This document shows, one piece after another, positions 9,673 to 18,433 of a stretch of DNA of 64,000 bases. The translations under genes were made by a program, and so were the position numbers. Below the pieces are notes generated by a model. The model did no database searches. It saw only the letters and a list, made by a program, of their open reading frames with translations, and was not told the DNA's origin. The stretch comes from Pseudomonas neuropathica (GTDB taxonomy: Bacteria; Pseudomonadota; Gammaproteobacteria; Pseudomonadales; Pseudomonadaceae): NCBI RefSeq assembly GCF_015461835.1, contig NZ_JACOPX010000013.1:62001-126000 (forward strand), read 5' to 3'. Every line of letters begins with the position of its first letter. Positions within the stretch are counted from its first letter, which is position 1.

Positions 9673-12600
9673 GTGTCGATTCATGTCGCATTGCATCACG
9701 TCACGCATTACCGCTATGACCGCGCTGTCGAACTCGGCCCGCAGATCGTACGTCTGCGCCCGGCTGCCCACAGCCGCACGCGGATTCTGTCGTATGCCCT
9801 GAAAGTCTCGCCCGAGCAGCACTTCATCAACTGGCAGCAGGACCCGCAGGGCAACTACCTCGCCCGATTGGTGTTCCCCGAGAAAACCAATGAGCTGCGC
9901 ATCGAGGTCGATTTGCTCGCCGAAATGGCGGTGTTCAACCCGTTCGACTTCTTCCTCGAACCCTACGCCGAGAACATCCCTTTCTCCTACGCCGCCGATG
10001 AGCGCAAGGAACTGGCGCCGTACCTCGAAACCCTGCCGCTGACGCCGAAATTCAAAGCCTATCTGGACGCCATCGACCGCACGCCGCTGCCGGCGGTGGA
10101 CTTCCTTGTGGCGCTCAACCAGCGTTTGAGCGAAGACATCGGTTACCTGATTCGCATGGAACCGGGCGTGCAGACCCCGGAACACACCCTTGAGCACGCC
10201 TCCGGTTCCTGCCGCGATTCGGCGTGGTTGCTGGTGCAACTGCTGCGCAACCTCGGGTTGGCCGCGCGGTTTGTCTCCGGTTATCTGATTCAACTGACCG
10301 CCGACGTGAAAAGCCTCGATGGCCCGTCCGGCACTGAAGTCGATTTCACTGACCTGCACGCCTGGTGCGAGGTGTATCTGCCTGGCGCTGGCTGGATCGG
10401 CCTGGACGCTACGTCCGGGCTGTTCGCCGGCGAAGGGCATATCCCGTTGGCGTGTAGTCCCGATCCGTCCTCAGCGGCGCCGATCAGTGGCTTGGTCGAG
10501 CCGTGCGAATGTGAATTCAGCCATGAAATGTCGGTGGAGCGGATCTGGGAGGCGCCGCGCGTCACCAAGCCCTACACCGACGAGCAGTGGCTGGCGATTC
10601 AGGCGCTGGGACGGCAGATCGATGCCGATCTGCTGGCGGATGACGTGCGCCTGACCATGGGCGGCGAGCCGACCTTCGTTTCCATCGATGACCCGGATGG
10701 CGCCGAGTGGAACACCGCCGCGTTGGGGCCGGCCAAGCGGCGACTTTCCGCTGAACTGTTCCAGCGCATGCGCAAGCATTACGCGCCGCAAGGTCTGGTG
10801 CATTTCGGCCAGGGCAAGTGGTATCCCGGCGAGCAACTGCCGCGCTGGTCGCTCAATTGCTATTGGCGTCGCGACGGTGTGCCGATCTGGCACAACAACG
10901 CACTGATCGCCGATGAGCAGCAGGACTACGGAGCGGATGGCGAACTGGCTGGACGCTTCCTCGCCAGTGTCGCCGAGCGCCTGAAATTGCCTACACGTTT
11001 TGTCTTCCCGGCCTACGAGGATAATTTCTACTACCTCTGGCGCGAGGGCTCGTTGCCGAGCAATGTCAGCGCCGAAGATTCACGTCTTGAGGAACCGCTG
11101 GAGCGCGCACGCCTGCGCAAGGTCTTCAGTCAGGGCCTGAACAAGGTAATCGGTCAGGTGTTGCCGCTGGCGCGCACCGCCAAAGGCGATCAATGGCAGA
11201 GCGGGCGCTGGTATCTGCGTGACGAACATTGCCGACTGGTACCGGGGGATTCGCCGCTGGGCTACCGCCTGCCGTTGGGGTCGCAGCCGTGGGTGAAGGC
11301 CGCCGAGTATCCGTTCATTCATCCTCAGGATCCGAATCAGGACTTCCCTGAGCTGCCGGAAACCACGCAGCTCAACAGTCATGGCGAACCTGCCGCGACT
11401 GACGAACGCGTGCCAAAAATCGACGAATCTGCCGACTGGCTGACCCGCACCGCGTTTTGCGCCGAGGCGCGCGAGGGGCGTTTGTACCTGTTCATGCCGC
11501 CGCTGGAGCAGGTTGAGGATTATCTGGAACTGGTCGCAGCCATTGAGGCGACAGCCGATGAACTGCATTGCCCGGTGCTGCTGGAAGGCTATGAGCCGCC
11601 GAGCGATCCGCGTTTGAGCAATTTCCGCATCACCCCGGACCCGGGTGTGATCGAGGTCAATGTGCAGCCGTCAGCGACCTGGGACGAATTGGTCGAACGC
11701 ACCGAATTTCTCTATGAAGAGGCGCGCCAGACCCGCCTGACCACCGAGAAATTCATGATCGACGGTCGTCACACCGGCACCGGCGGCGGCAATCATTTCG
11801 TTCTCGGTGGGGCGACGCCGGCGGACTCACCGTTTCTGCGCCGCCCGGATCTGCTGCGCAGCCTGATCAGTTACTGGCATAACCATCCGTCATTGTCGTA
11901 TCTGTTCTCCGGATTGTTCATCGGCCCTACATCGCAGGCGCCGCGGGTCGATGAGGCGCGTAATGATGCTTTATATGAACTGGAAATCGCTTTTGCGCAG
12001 ATGCCCGAGCCGGGCGAGGAATGTGCGCCGTGGCTGGTTGATCGACTGCTGCGCAACCTGCTGATCGACGTCACCGGCAACACGCACCGTGCCGAGTTCT
12101 GCATCGACAAACTGTATTCACCGGACGGCGCCACCGGGCGTCTCGGCTTGCTTGAGCTGCGTGCCTTTGAAATGCCGCCCCATGCGCGCATGAGCCTGGC
12201 CCAACAGTTGTTGTTAAGGGCGCTGGTCGCGCGGTTTTGGCGCGAACCTTATGCGCCGCCGAAACTGGCGCGCTGGGGCACCGAACTGCACGACCGTTTC
12301 CTGCTGCCGCACTTTATCGAACAGGATTTCGCCGACGTCATCGTCGAACTGAACAACGCCGGTTATCCGCTGCGGGCCGAATGGTTCGCAGCGCATCTGG
12401 AGTTTCGTTTTCCCAAGGTCGGCGATTACGCCGTCAACGGCATCGAACTGGAGCTGCGTCAGGCGCTGGAACCGTGGCATGTCCTGGGCGAGGAGGGCGC
12501 GGCTGGCGGCACGGTGCGTTACGTCGACTCATCGCTGGAGCGCTTGCAGGTCAAGGTCAAAGGCCTGCCACCACAGCGTTATCTGCTGACCTGTAACGGC

Positions 12601-12948
12601 ATCGCTGTGCCGTTGCATCCGACCGGACGGGTTGGCGAGTTTGTCGCGGGTGTGCGTTACCGCGCATGGCAGCCGGCCAACTGCTTGCAACCGACCATCC
12701 CCGTGCACGCACCGCTGGTGTTCGACCTGCTCGACACCTGGATGGGCCGTTCGCTGGGTGGATGTCAGTACCACGTCGCCCATCCGGGCGGGCGTAATTA
12801 CGAGACGTTGCCGGTCAATGCCAACGAAGCGGAGAGCCGGCGCATGGCGCGATTCTTCCGCGTCGGACACACGCCGGGGAAACTTCCTGTACCCAACGTG
12901 GAAATCAGTGACGAGCTACCGATGACAATCGATTTGCGACGTTTCTAA
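9673..12948 (+). CDS. Transglutaminase-like / DUF2126 fusion protein
   Basis: 1091 residues from GTG 9673, preceded by a perfect AGGAGG at seven bases. The N-terminal ~270 residues are a bacterial transglutaminase-like domain with a candidate Cys-His-Asp triad: C180 in G-S-C-R-D-S, H229 in D-L-H-A-W and D245 in G-L-D-A-T. The remaining ~800 residues are the DUF2126 region, with conserved glycine-rich G-T-G-G-G-N-H and M-G-G-E-P-T-F motifs. The family has been predicted to act on peptides with ATP-grasp enzymes, but no substrate is established. No signal peptide is seen, so it is likely cytoplasmic. It is the first gene of a three-gene set. Confidence 0.9.
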   Translation: MSIHVALHHVTHYRYDRAVELGPQIVRLRPAAHSRTRILSYALKVSPEQHFINWQQDPQGNYLARLVFPEKTNELRIEVDLLAEMAVFNPFDFFLEPYAENIPFSYAADERKELAPYLETLPLTPKFKAYLDAIDRTPLPAVDFLVALNQRLSEDIGYLIRMEPGVQTPEHTLEHASGSCRDSAWLLVQLLRNLGLAARFVSGYLIQLTADVKSLDGPSGTEVDFTDLHAWCEVYLPGAGWIGLDATSGLFAGEGHIPLACSPDPSSAAPISGLVEPCECEFSHEMSVERIWEAPRVTKPYTDEQWLAIQALGRQIDADLLADDVRLTMGGEPTFVSIDDPDGAEWNTAALGPAKRRLSAELFQRMRKHYAPQGLVHFGQGKWYPGEQLPRWSLNCYWRRDGVPIWHNNALIADEQQDYGADGELAGRFLASVAERLKLPTRFVFPAYEDNFYYLWREGSLPSNVSAEDSRLEEPLERARLRKVFSQGLNKVIGQVLPLARTAKGDQWQSGRWYLRDEHCRLVPGDSPLGYRLPLGSQPWVKAAEYPFIHPQDPNQDFPELPETTQLNSHGEPAATDERVPKIDESADWLTRTAFCAEAREGRLYLFMPPLEQVEDYLELVAAIEATADELHCPVLLEGYEPPSDPRLSNFRITPDPGVIEVNVQPSATWDELVERTEFLYEEARQTRLTTEKFMIDGRHTGTGGGNHFVLGGATPADSPFLRRPDLLRSLISYWHNHPSLSYLFSGLFIGPTSQAPRVDEARNDALYELEIAFAQMPEPGEECAPWLVDRLLRNLLIDVTGNTHRAEFCIDKLYSPDGATGRLGLLELRAFEMPPHARMSLAQQLLLRALVARFWREPYAPPKLARWGTELHDRFLLPHFIEQDFADVIVELNNAGYPLRAEWFAAHLEFRFPKVGDYAVNGIELELRQALEPWHVLGEEGAAGGTVRYVDSSLERLQVKVKGLPPQRYLLTCNGIAVPLHPTGRVGEFVAGVRYRAWQPANCLQPTIPVHAPLVFDLLDTWMGRSLGGCQYHVAHPGGRNYETLPVNANEAESRRMARFFRVGHTPGKLPVPNVEISDELPMTIDLRRF

Positions 12949-12961
12949 GGCCTACGCGACA

Positions 12962-12984
12962 CGCGGATTTTTCGTATATCCGCG
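12962..12984. promoter_or_regulatory. Inverted repeat between cluster genes 1 and 2
   Basis: CGCGGAT and ATCCGCG form a seven-base hairpin with a nine-base loop in the 88-base gap. No T-run follows, so a terminator is unlikely. It could be an mRNA-processing or translation-control hairpin. Confidence 0.4.
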
Positions 12985-13036
12985 CGTCATGTGCCTGCGT
13001 TAGTCTGACCGTACCTTGCTGTCTGCCGAGCTTTCC

Positions 13037-15523
13037 ATGCCTGACCTGCTAGACCGCTACCCGCTTACGGCGGGCACTTATCACGAACTGCTCGACGGCA
13101 GTGGCGCGGTGCGCCCGCACTGGCGGCGATTGTTCGATCAGTTGCAGCGCAGCACGCCGGCGCAACTGCTGCAGCGTCAGGCGCTGCTGGCGCGGCAGAT
13201 TCAGGAGAACGGCGTCACCTATAACGTCTATGCCGATCCCAAGGGCGCTGATCGGCCGTGGGAACTGGATCTGCTGCCCCACGTGATTGCTGCGGATGAA
13301 TGGCAGCAGCTGTCGGCAGGTATCGCCCAGCGTGCGCGACTGCTCAATGCGGTACTGGCCGATTTGTATGGGCCGCAGCGGCTGATCAGCGAAGGCTTGT
13401 TGCCGGCAGAGCTGGTGTTCGGCCACAACAACTTTCTCTGGCCCTGTCAGCATGTCGCGCTGCCGGAAGCGACGTTTCTGCACCTGTACGCCGTGGATCT
13501 GGCGCGTACACCGGACGGGCGCTGGTGGGTCACCGCCGATCGTACGCAAGCGCCATCCGGCGCCGGCTATGCCCTGGAAAACCGCACCATCGTGTCGCGC
13601 GCGTTTCCCGAGTTATACCGGGATCTGAAGGTGCAGCATCTGGCCGGGTTCTTCCGCACATTGCAGGAAACCCTCGCGCGGCAAGCGCCCAGTGACGATG
13701 ACGCGCCGCTGGTGGTGTTGCTCACGCCGGGGCGCTTCAATGAAAGCTATTTCGAACATTTGTATCTGGCTCGGCAGCTCGGTTATCCGCTGGTCGAGGG
13801 CGGTGACCTGACGGTGCGCGACGCCACGGTCTACCTGAAAACCCTCAGTGGTTTGCGTCGGGTGCATGCGATCATGCGCCGGCTCGATGATGATTTCTGC
13901 GATCCGCTGGAGTTGCGCACGGACTCGGCACTCGGCGTTCCCGGGTTGCTTGAGGCAGTACGCCAAGGGCGGGTTCTGGTCGCCAATGCGCTGGGTAGCG
14001 GCGTACTGGAGTCGCCGGGATTGCTGGGCTTTCTGCCGAAGATCAACCAATACCTGTTTGGCGAAGAACTGATTTTGCCGTCGATCGCGACGTGGTGGTG
14101 CGGTGAGGCGCCGGTGTTGGCCCAAGCCCTGGAAAAACTGCCCGAACTGCTGATCAAACCAGCATTTTCTTCGCAGAGCTTTGCGCCGGTCTTTGGCCGT
14201 GATCTGAGTGAAAAACAGCGTCAGGCGCTTGCCGAGCGCATGCAGGCGCGTCCTTATGCTTATGTGGCGCAAGAATTGGCTCAACTGTCCCAGGCACCGA
14301 TCTGGCAGGCGGAAAATGGTCAACTGCAACCACGGGCGATCGGCATGCGCATGTACGCCGTGGCCGGTGCTGACGGTTATCGCGTGCTCCCCGGTGGTCT
14401 GACCCGGGTGGCCGCCGAGGCTGATGCCGAAGTGGTGTCGATGCAGCGCGGTGGGGCGAGCAAAGACACTTGGATACTCGGTGATCGTCCGCCCAGTGGC
14501 GAGCAGTGGAAGAGTCAGCGCCGCGTTGGGGTCCATGATCTGGTGCGGCGTGATCCGTATCTGCCCTCACGGGTGGTGGAGAACCTGTTCTGGTTCGGCC
14601 GATACTGCGAGCGCTGTGATGACAGTGCGCGGTTGCTGCGCATCATGCTCGCGCGTTATGTCGACGGCGACGACCCGCAAGCGTTGCAGGCCGCTGTCGA
14701 TCTCGGCGAGCGACTGACGCTGCTGCCGGACGAGGGTGAACTGCCGGAGCGTCTGTTGGCGGCACTGCTGGGCGACGACTGGTCGTTCAGTCTGCGCGCC
14801 AACCTGCAGCGTTTGCAGTGGGCGGCCTCGCAGGTGCGTGGCAAGCTTTCGCGGGAGAACTGGCAGGCGCTGGTGGAGTTGCAGCGCGAAGCGATGGAAC
14901 TGGATACCGACGAACCCGACTTCGGCGAACTGCTGGACTTCCTCAACCGGCTGGTGATGTCGCTGGCGGCGCTTTCCGGGTTTGCCCTCGACGACATGAC
15001 CCGCGACGAAGGCTGGCGCTTTCTGATGATCGGCCGGCGCATTGAGCGTCTGCAGTTTCTCAGCAGCAGTCTGGCGGCATTTCTGCGCGGCGCCGGGGCG
15101 TTCGATCAAGCGGGCCTCGAATGGCTGCTGGAACTGGGCAACAGCAGTATCACCTACCGTTCGCGTTATCTGGCCGTGGCGCAATTGATTCCGGTGCTCG
15201 ACCTGTTGTTGCTAGACGAGCAGAACCCGCACGCGGTGTTGTTTCAGTTGAAACTGGTGACCCGCACCTTGAAACGTTTGAACGATGATTTCGCGGCGCC
15301 GCGGGAAGCGGCATTGTCGCAACTGGTCGAGCGTCTGGCGCGGTTTGATCTGGGATGTCTGGAGAATCCGTTGTTCGGGGAATCCAGCGTACGAGCCGCT
15401 TTGAATGGTCTGGCGGATCTGCTGCAGGACATTGCCGAGGCCAGCGGGCAAGTGTCGGATCGCCTGGCCCTGCGCCATTTCGCCCATGTCGATGATGTCA
15501 GCCAGCGCACGGTGTCCGTCTGA
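13037..15523 (+). CDS. Circularly permuted ATP-grasp type 2 / alpha-E (DUF403) fusion protein
   Basis: 828 residues from ATG 13037. A TTG at 13016 is in frame but has no better ribosome site. The first ~500 residues match the DUF404/DUF407 circularly permuted ATP-grasp family, with the Y-x-x-L motif near T-Y-H-E-L-L and a later K-P-A-F-S-S-Q-S ATP-binding segment. From about residue 505, S-R-V-V-E-N-L-F-W-F-G-R-Y-C-E-R marks the all-helical alpha-E domain. In many bacteria these are two separate genes, and here they are fused. ATP-grasp enzymes of this kind are predicted to form amide or peptide bonds. The stop overlaps the next start by one base (TGATG), so translation is coupled. Confidence 0.9.
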   Translation: MPDLLDRYPLTAGTYHELLDGSGAVRPHWRRLFDQLQRSTPAQLLQRQALLARQIQENGVTYNVYADPKGADRPWELDLLPHVIAADEWQQLSAGIAQRARLLNAVLADLYGPQRLISEGLLPAELVFGHNNFLWPCQHVALPEATFLHLYAVDLARTPDGRWWVTADRTQAPSGAGYALENRTIVSRAFPELYRDLKVQHLAGFFRTLQETLARQAPSDDDAPLVVLLTPGRFNESYFEHLYLARQLGYPLVEGGDLTVRDATVYLKTLSGLRRVHAIMRRLDDDFCDPLELRTDSALGVPGLLEAVRQGRVLVANALGSGVLESPGLLGFLPKINQYLFGEELILPSIATWWCGEAPVLAQALEKLPELLIKPAFSSQSFAPVFGRDLSEKQRQALAERMQARPYAYVAQELAQLSQAPIWQAENGQLQPRAIGMRMYAVAGADGYRVLPGGLTRVAAEADAEVVSMQRGGASKDTWILGDRPPSGEQWKSQRRVGVHDLVRRDPYLPSRVVENLFWFGRYCERCDDSARLLRIMLARYVDGDDPQALQAAVDLGERLTLLPDEGELPERLLAALLGDDWSFSLRANLQRLQWAASQVRGKLSRENWQALVELQREAMELDTDEPDFGELLDFLNRLVMSLAALSGFALDDMTRDEGWRFLMIGRRIERLQFLSSSLAAFLRGAGAFDQAGLEWLLELGNSSITYRSRYLAVAQLIPVLDLLLLDEQNPHAVLFQLKLVTRTLKRLNDDFAAPREAALSQLVERLARFDLGCLENPLFGESSVRAALNGLADLLQDIAEASGQVSDRLALRHFAHVDDVSQRTVSV

Positions 15524-16413
15524 TGAATGCTCGCTACCAGATCCTCCACGACACCTGTTACCACTACGACAGCCCGGTGTCCCTCGCCCAGCAACTGGCG
15601 CACCTGTGGCCGCGTGAATGCGAATGGCAGCGCTGCACCGAACAACGGTTGCTGATCAGCCCGGACCCGACAGCCCGCCGTGATGAGCTCGACGTGTTTG
15701 GCAATCCGCTGACCCGGCTGGCCTTCGAACGGCCTCACGATGAATTGCAGGTCAATGCTCGGCTCACTGTTGAGGTGCTGGCGCGGCCGGTGCTGGACTT
15801 CAGTCAGTCGCCCGCCTGGGAGCTGACCCGCGATGCGCTGACTTACAGCAGTCAACCGCTGTCCGCTGAGTTGCTCGAAGCTTGTCGCTACCGCTTCCAG
15901 TCCCCTTACGTGCATTTGAAAAGCAGCTTCGTCGAGTTTTCGCAAAGTTGTTTTCCGCCGGGCAGGTCGTTGCTGCTGGGTGTGCAAGACTTGATGCAGA
16001 AGATCTTCAGTGAATTCACCTTTGATGCCGAGGCAACCCAGGTGGCGACACCGCTGGTGGAAGTGCTGGAACGGCGGCGTGGGGTCTGTCAGGACTTCGC
16101 TCACCTGATGCTGGCGTGCGTGCGCTCGCGAGGGCTGGCGGCGCGTTATATCAGCGGCTATCTGCTGACCCAGCCACCGCCGGGGCAACCACGCCTGATC
16201 GGCGCCGATGCGTCGCACGCCTGGGTGTCGGTGTTTTGTCCGGTGCTGGGCTGGGTGGATTTCGATCCGACCAACAATGTGCAGCCGGCGCTGGAGCACA
16301 TCACGCTGGCGTGGGGGCGGGATTTTTCCGATGTGTCACCGTTGCGCGGGGTGATTCTGGGCGGCGGCAATCATGACCCGGAAGTGCGCGTCACCGTAAT
16401 GCCCCTGGATTAA
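15523..16413 (+). CDS. Transglutaminase family protein
   Basis: 296 residues from ATG 15523. It has an N-terminal beta domain typical of bacterial transglutaminase-like proteins, then a papain-like core with C189 in G-V-C-Q-D-F-A-H, H232 in A-S-H-A-W and D248 in F-D-P-T-N. It has no signal peptide. Its start is coupled to the ATP-grasp/alpha-E gene, so the three proteins probably act together on one unknown peptide or protein substrate. The cluster ends here, followed by a REP pair. Confidence 0.92.
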   Translation: MNARYQILHDTCYHYDSPVSLAQQLAHLWPRECEWQRCTEQRLLISPDPTARRDELDVFGNPLTRLAFERPHDELQVNARLTVEVLARPVLDFSQSPAWELTRDALTYSSQPLSAELLEACRYRFQSPYVHLKSSFVEFSQSCFPPGRSLLLGVQDLMQKIFSEFTFDAEATQVATPLVEVLERRRGVCQDFAHLMLACVRSRGLAARYISGYLLTQPPPGQPRLIGADASHAWVSVFCPVLGWVDFDPTNNVQPALEHITLAWGRDFSDVSPLRGVILGGGNHDPEVRVTVMPLD

Positions 16414-16424
16414 CGCAGATCAAA

Positions 16425-16517
16425 CTGTAGGAGTGAGCCTGCTCACGATAGCGGTGTGTCAGCAGCAAATATTTCCACTGATACACCACTTTCGCGAGCA
16501 GGCTCGCTCCCACAGGG
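16425..16517. repeat. REP pair (family 1), diverged
   Basis: A TGTAGGAGTGAGCCTGCTC copy faces a TTCGCGAGCAGGCTCGCTCC copy across about 45 bases. The two arms belong to different subtypes, so pairing is imperfect. Nothing else is seen in the 16414-16623 gap. Confidence 0.85.
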
Positions 16518-16623
16518 AATTTTGGTGTATTGGGTAGGGGAAGGGCTGTGAGGGCCGGCAGTGGAACCGCCAGCCCCGTCACAAATCCGCAGGGTCTGAT
16601 TCGATGATCAAACCCGGTGGGGT

Positions 16624-16821
16624 TCAGGCGTCGGGCGCCTGATCTTTCGGTGTTTCAGTCACTTCAGTTGCATCAACATCATCTTGCGTCGCCACTTCAC
16701 CGTCAGGGTTCAGTGCCGCTTCCTCAGCGGTTTGTTTCTTGCGCTGAAGCTTTTCCTCTTTCTTCTGTTCCTTTGCCAGGTCTCGTTGACGTTTGGCGAA
16801 GGAGTAATTGGGTTTGGCCAT
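16624..16821 (-). CDS. Small charged hypothetical protein
   Basis: 65 residues from ATG 16821 (AGAGGA six bases upstream). The protein starts M-A-K-P-N-Y-S-F-A-K-R-Q. A lysine/glutamate-rich helix or coiled coil spans residues 9-35, and the tail is acidic (D/E/T-rich). It has no membrane segment, cysteine or recognised domain. The basic front with acidic tail could suggest a nucleic-acid- or ribosome-associated protein, but that is inference. It lies just downstream of the LOG-family gene on the same strand. Confidence 0.7.
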   Translation of the reverse strand: MAKPNYSFAKRQRDLAKEQKKEEKLQRKKQTAEEAALNPDGEVATQDDVDATEVTETPKDQAPDA

Positions 16822-16889
16822 GGGCGATCCTCTTGGGTCGAAGGTGAGGTTGAGCGGCGCATATTCTGCCTTGTATCGGTGCCTCGTGG

Positions 16890-17477
16890 TTAGCCGGGTT
16901 TTTGGTCGACCCATTTTGGCGTGACGGTCGGCTTCCAGTTATCCAGGGCATCGAGCAGCGTTTGCGCTGATTCGCTCACTTGCAGCATGTCACGGTGTGG
17001 CGCGCGAACGAAGCCTTCGCCGACGATATGGTCAAGAAATGCGGTGAGTTTGCTGTAGAAACCGTTCACTTCCAGCAAACCCAACGGCTTGCCGTGGTAG
17101 CCGAGCTGGCCCCAGGTCCAGACTTCGAACAGCTCTTCCAGCGTGCCGAGGCCGCCGGGCAGGGCGATGAAGGCGTCGCTCAGCTCGGCCATGCGTGCCT
17201 TGCGCGCGTGCATGCCGTCGACCACTTCCAGGCGCGTCAGGCTTTTATGGCCGATTTCCTTGTCCATCAGGCTCTGCGGGATGATCCCGATTACTTCGCC
17301 GCCGGCAGCCAGCGCCGCGTCAGCAACAATGCCCATCAAACCCACGGCGCCACCGCCGTAGACCAGGGTCAATTTACGTTCGGCCAAGGCCCGGCCAAGG
17401 GCGACGGCGGCTTCGGTGTAGGCCGGAACAGTGCCGGCGTTGGCACCGCAAAATACACACACGGATTTCAGAGACAT
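16890..17477 (-). CDS. LOG family protein (TIGR00730), cytokinin-type riboside monophosphate phosphoribohydrolase
   Basis: 195 residues from ATG 17477, chosen because AGGAGG lies five bases upstream. It has a Rossmann-like fold with G-G-G-x-x-G-L-M-G at residues 41-49 and the family signature P-G-G-L-G-T-L-E-E at 107-115, which binds the phosphate and catalyses N-glycosidic bond cleavage of nucleoside 5'-monophosphates. Such proteins were formerly mislabelled lysine decarboxylases. The physiological nucleotide in Pseudomonas is not fixed. Length is normal for the family. Confidence 0.9.
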   Translation of the reverse strand: MSLKSVCVFCGANAGTVPAYTEAAVALGRALAERKLTLVYGGGAVGLMGIVADAALAAGGEVIGIIPQSLMDKEIGHKSLTRLEVVDGMHARKARMAELSDAFIALPGGLGTLEELFEVWTWGQLGYHGKPLGLLEVNGFYSKLTAFLDHIVGEGFVRAPHRDMLQVSESAQTLLDALDNWKPTVTPKWVDQKPG

Positions 17478-17535
17478 GCCTTCCTCCTGGGTCAATCCGT
17501 CACAGGGTAATGGCTGGCAAGCCTCGATCCAAGGC

Positions 17536-17625
17536 CTAAACTTCGCGTTCAGGCGATTCAAAGGTACCGCTGGCGCCACAGGCGTAGGCGGCGAGCAAAC
17601 TGCACAACAGACCGTTAAAGAACAT
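17536..17625 (-). CDS. Possible 29-residue small ORF upstream of LOG gene
   Basis: ATG 17625 has GGAG eight bases upstream. The short product begins M-F-F-N-G-L-L-C-S-L-L-A-A-Y and has one hydrophobic helix with two cysteines. It ends 58 bases before the LOG start. It may be a leader peptide or a small membrane protein. The coding status rests only on the ribosome site and hydrophobic pattern. Confidence 0.3.
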   Translation of the reverse strand: MFFNGLLCSLLAAYACGASGTFESPEREV

Positions 17626-17718
17626 GACAGGCACTCCGTCTCAGTAGATGCGCTGATCATAGGGCGGGCCGGGAATTCTGGCCGTTAGATTGTTTCGATG
17701 AATGTCATAGCCTGAAAG

Positions 17719-17728
17719 TTGTATACAA
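17719..17728. promoter_or_regulatory. GntR-like palindrome upstream of azurin
   Basis: TTGTATACAA is a perfect ten-base palindrome, similar to operators of FadR/GntR-type regulators. It lies about 90 bases before the azurin start. Binding is inference. Confidence 0.35.
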
Positions 17729-17731
17729 TTT

Positions 17732-17745
17732 TTGACTCAAGTCAT
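17732..17745. promoter_or_regulatory. Degenerate ANR/FNR-like box upstream of azurin
   Basis: TTGAC-TCAA-GTCAT departs from TTGAT-N4-ATCAA at three positions but keeps the spacing. It contains TGACT/AGTCA arms and lies 72 bases before the azurin ATG. Azurin genes are ANR-controlled in P. aeruginosa, so oxygen-responsive control is plausible. Confidence 0.4.
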
Positions 17746-17817
17746 AGGAACTTGCGAAGATTTCAGGCAGTCTTTCCATCATTCGTGTTTTTGTTAACCC
17801 TGCCTTGGAGATTCACC

Positions 17818-18261
17818 ATGTTTTCCAAAGTTGTTGCGGTATCCCTGCTGGCGCTGGCCAGCAGCCAATTGATGGCTGCCGAGTGCAAAACCACCGTTGA
17901 CTCCACCGATCAGATGTCCTTCAACACCAAGGAAATCGTGATCGACAAGAGCTGCAAGACCTTCACCGTCGAGCTGACCCACTCCGGCAACCTGCCGAAG
18001 AACGTCATGGGCCATAACCTGGTGATCAGCAAAGAAGCTGACATGCAGCCAATCGCTACCGCTGGCCTGGCCGCCGGTATCGACAAGAACTACCTGCCGG
18101 AAGGTGACGCGCGCATCATCGCTCACACCAAGATCATCGGCGCCAAGGAAACCGATTCGCTGAATTTCGACGTGGCGAAAATCGCTGATGGTGGCTACGG
18201 CTTCTTCTGCTCGTTCCCTGGCCACATCTCGATGATGAAAGGCACGATTACTGTCAAGTAA
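17818..18261 (+). CDS. azu: Azurin, periplasmic blue copper protein
   Basis: 147 residues from ATG 17818. A 20-residue signal peptide ends in L-M-A before mature A-E-C-K. The cupredoxin copper ligands are all present: H66, C131, H136 and M140 (mature H46, C111, H116, M120), in G-H-N and F-F-C-S-F-P-G-H-x-x-x-M. The structural disulfide cysteines (C23, C46) are also kept. Azurin shuttles single electrons between cytochromes in the periplasm. The gene faces nadE across a shared terminator. Confidence 0.97.
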   Translation: MFSKVVAVSLLALASSQLMAAECKTTVDSTDQMSFNTKEIVIDKSCKTFTVELTHSGNLPKNVMGHNLVISKEADMQPIATAGLAAGIDKNYLPEGDARIIAHTKIIGAKETDSLNFDVAKIADGGYGFFCSFPGHISMMKGTITVK

Positions 18262-18284
18262 TCAGGACTACCGCGTCATCGTTC

Positions 18285-18353
18285 TTCGCGAGCAGGCTCG
18301 CTCCCACAGGTTTGCGCCGTCAATGTGAGAGCGAGCCTGCTCGCGAAGGGGCC
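18285..18353. repeat. REP pair (family 1), inverted
   Basis: TTCGCGAGCAGGCTCGCTCC and its inverted partner are separated by about 25 bases, immediately 3' of azurin. Confidence 0.9.
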
Positions 18354-18382
18354 ATCCGCATCAATGAATGTAATGGCCAAAG

Positions 18383-18419
18383 AAAAGCCCGCTGAGAATC
18401 ACTCCTCAGCGGGCTTTTT
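18383..18419. terminator. Bidirectional terminator between azurin and nadE
   Basis: AAAAGCCCGCTGAG pairs with CTCAGCGGGCTTTT around an eight-base loop, with A- and T-runs on both sides. It serves the converging azurin and pncB-nadE transcripts. Confidence 0.92.
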
Positions 18420-18433
18420 CATTCCATCAACGC

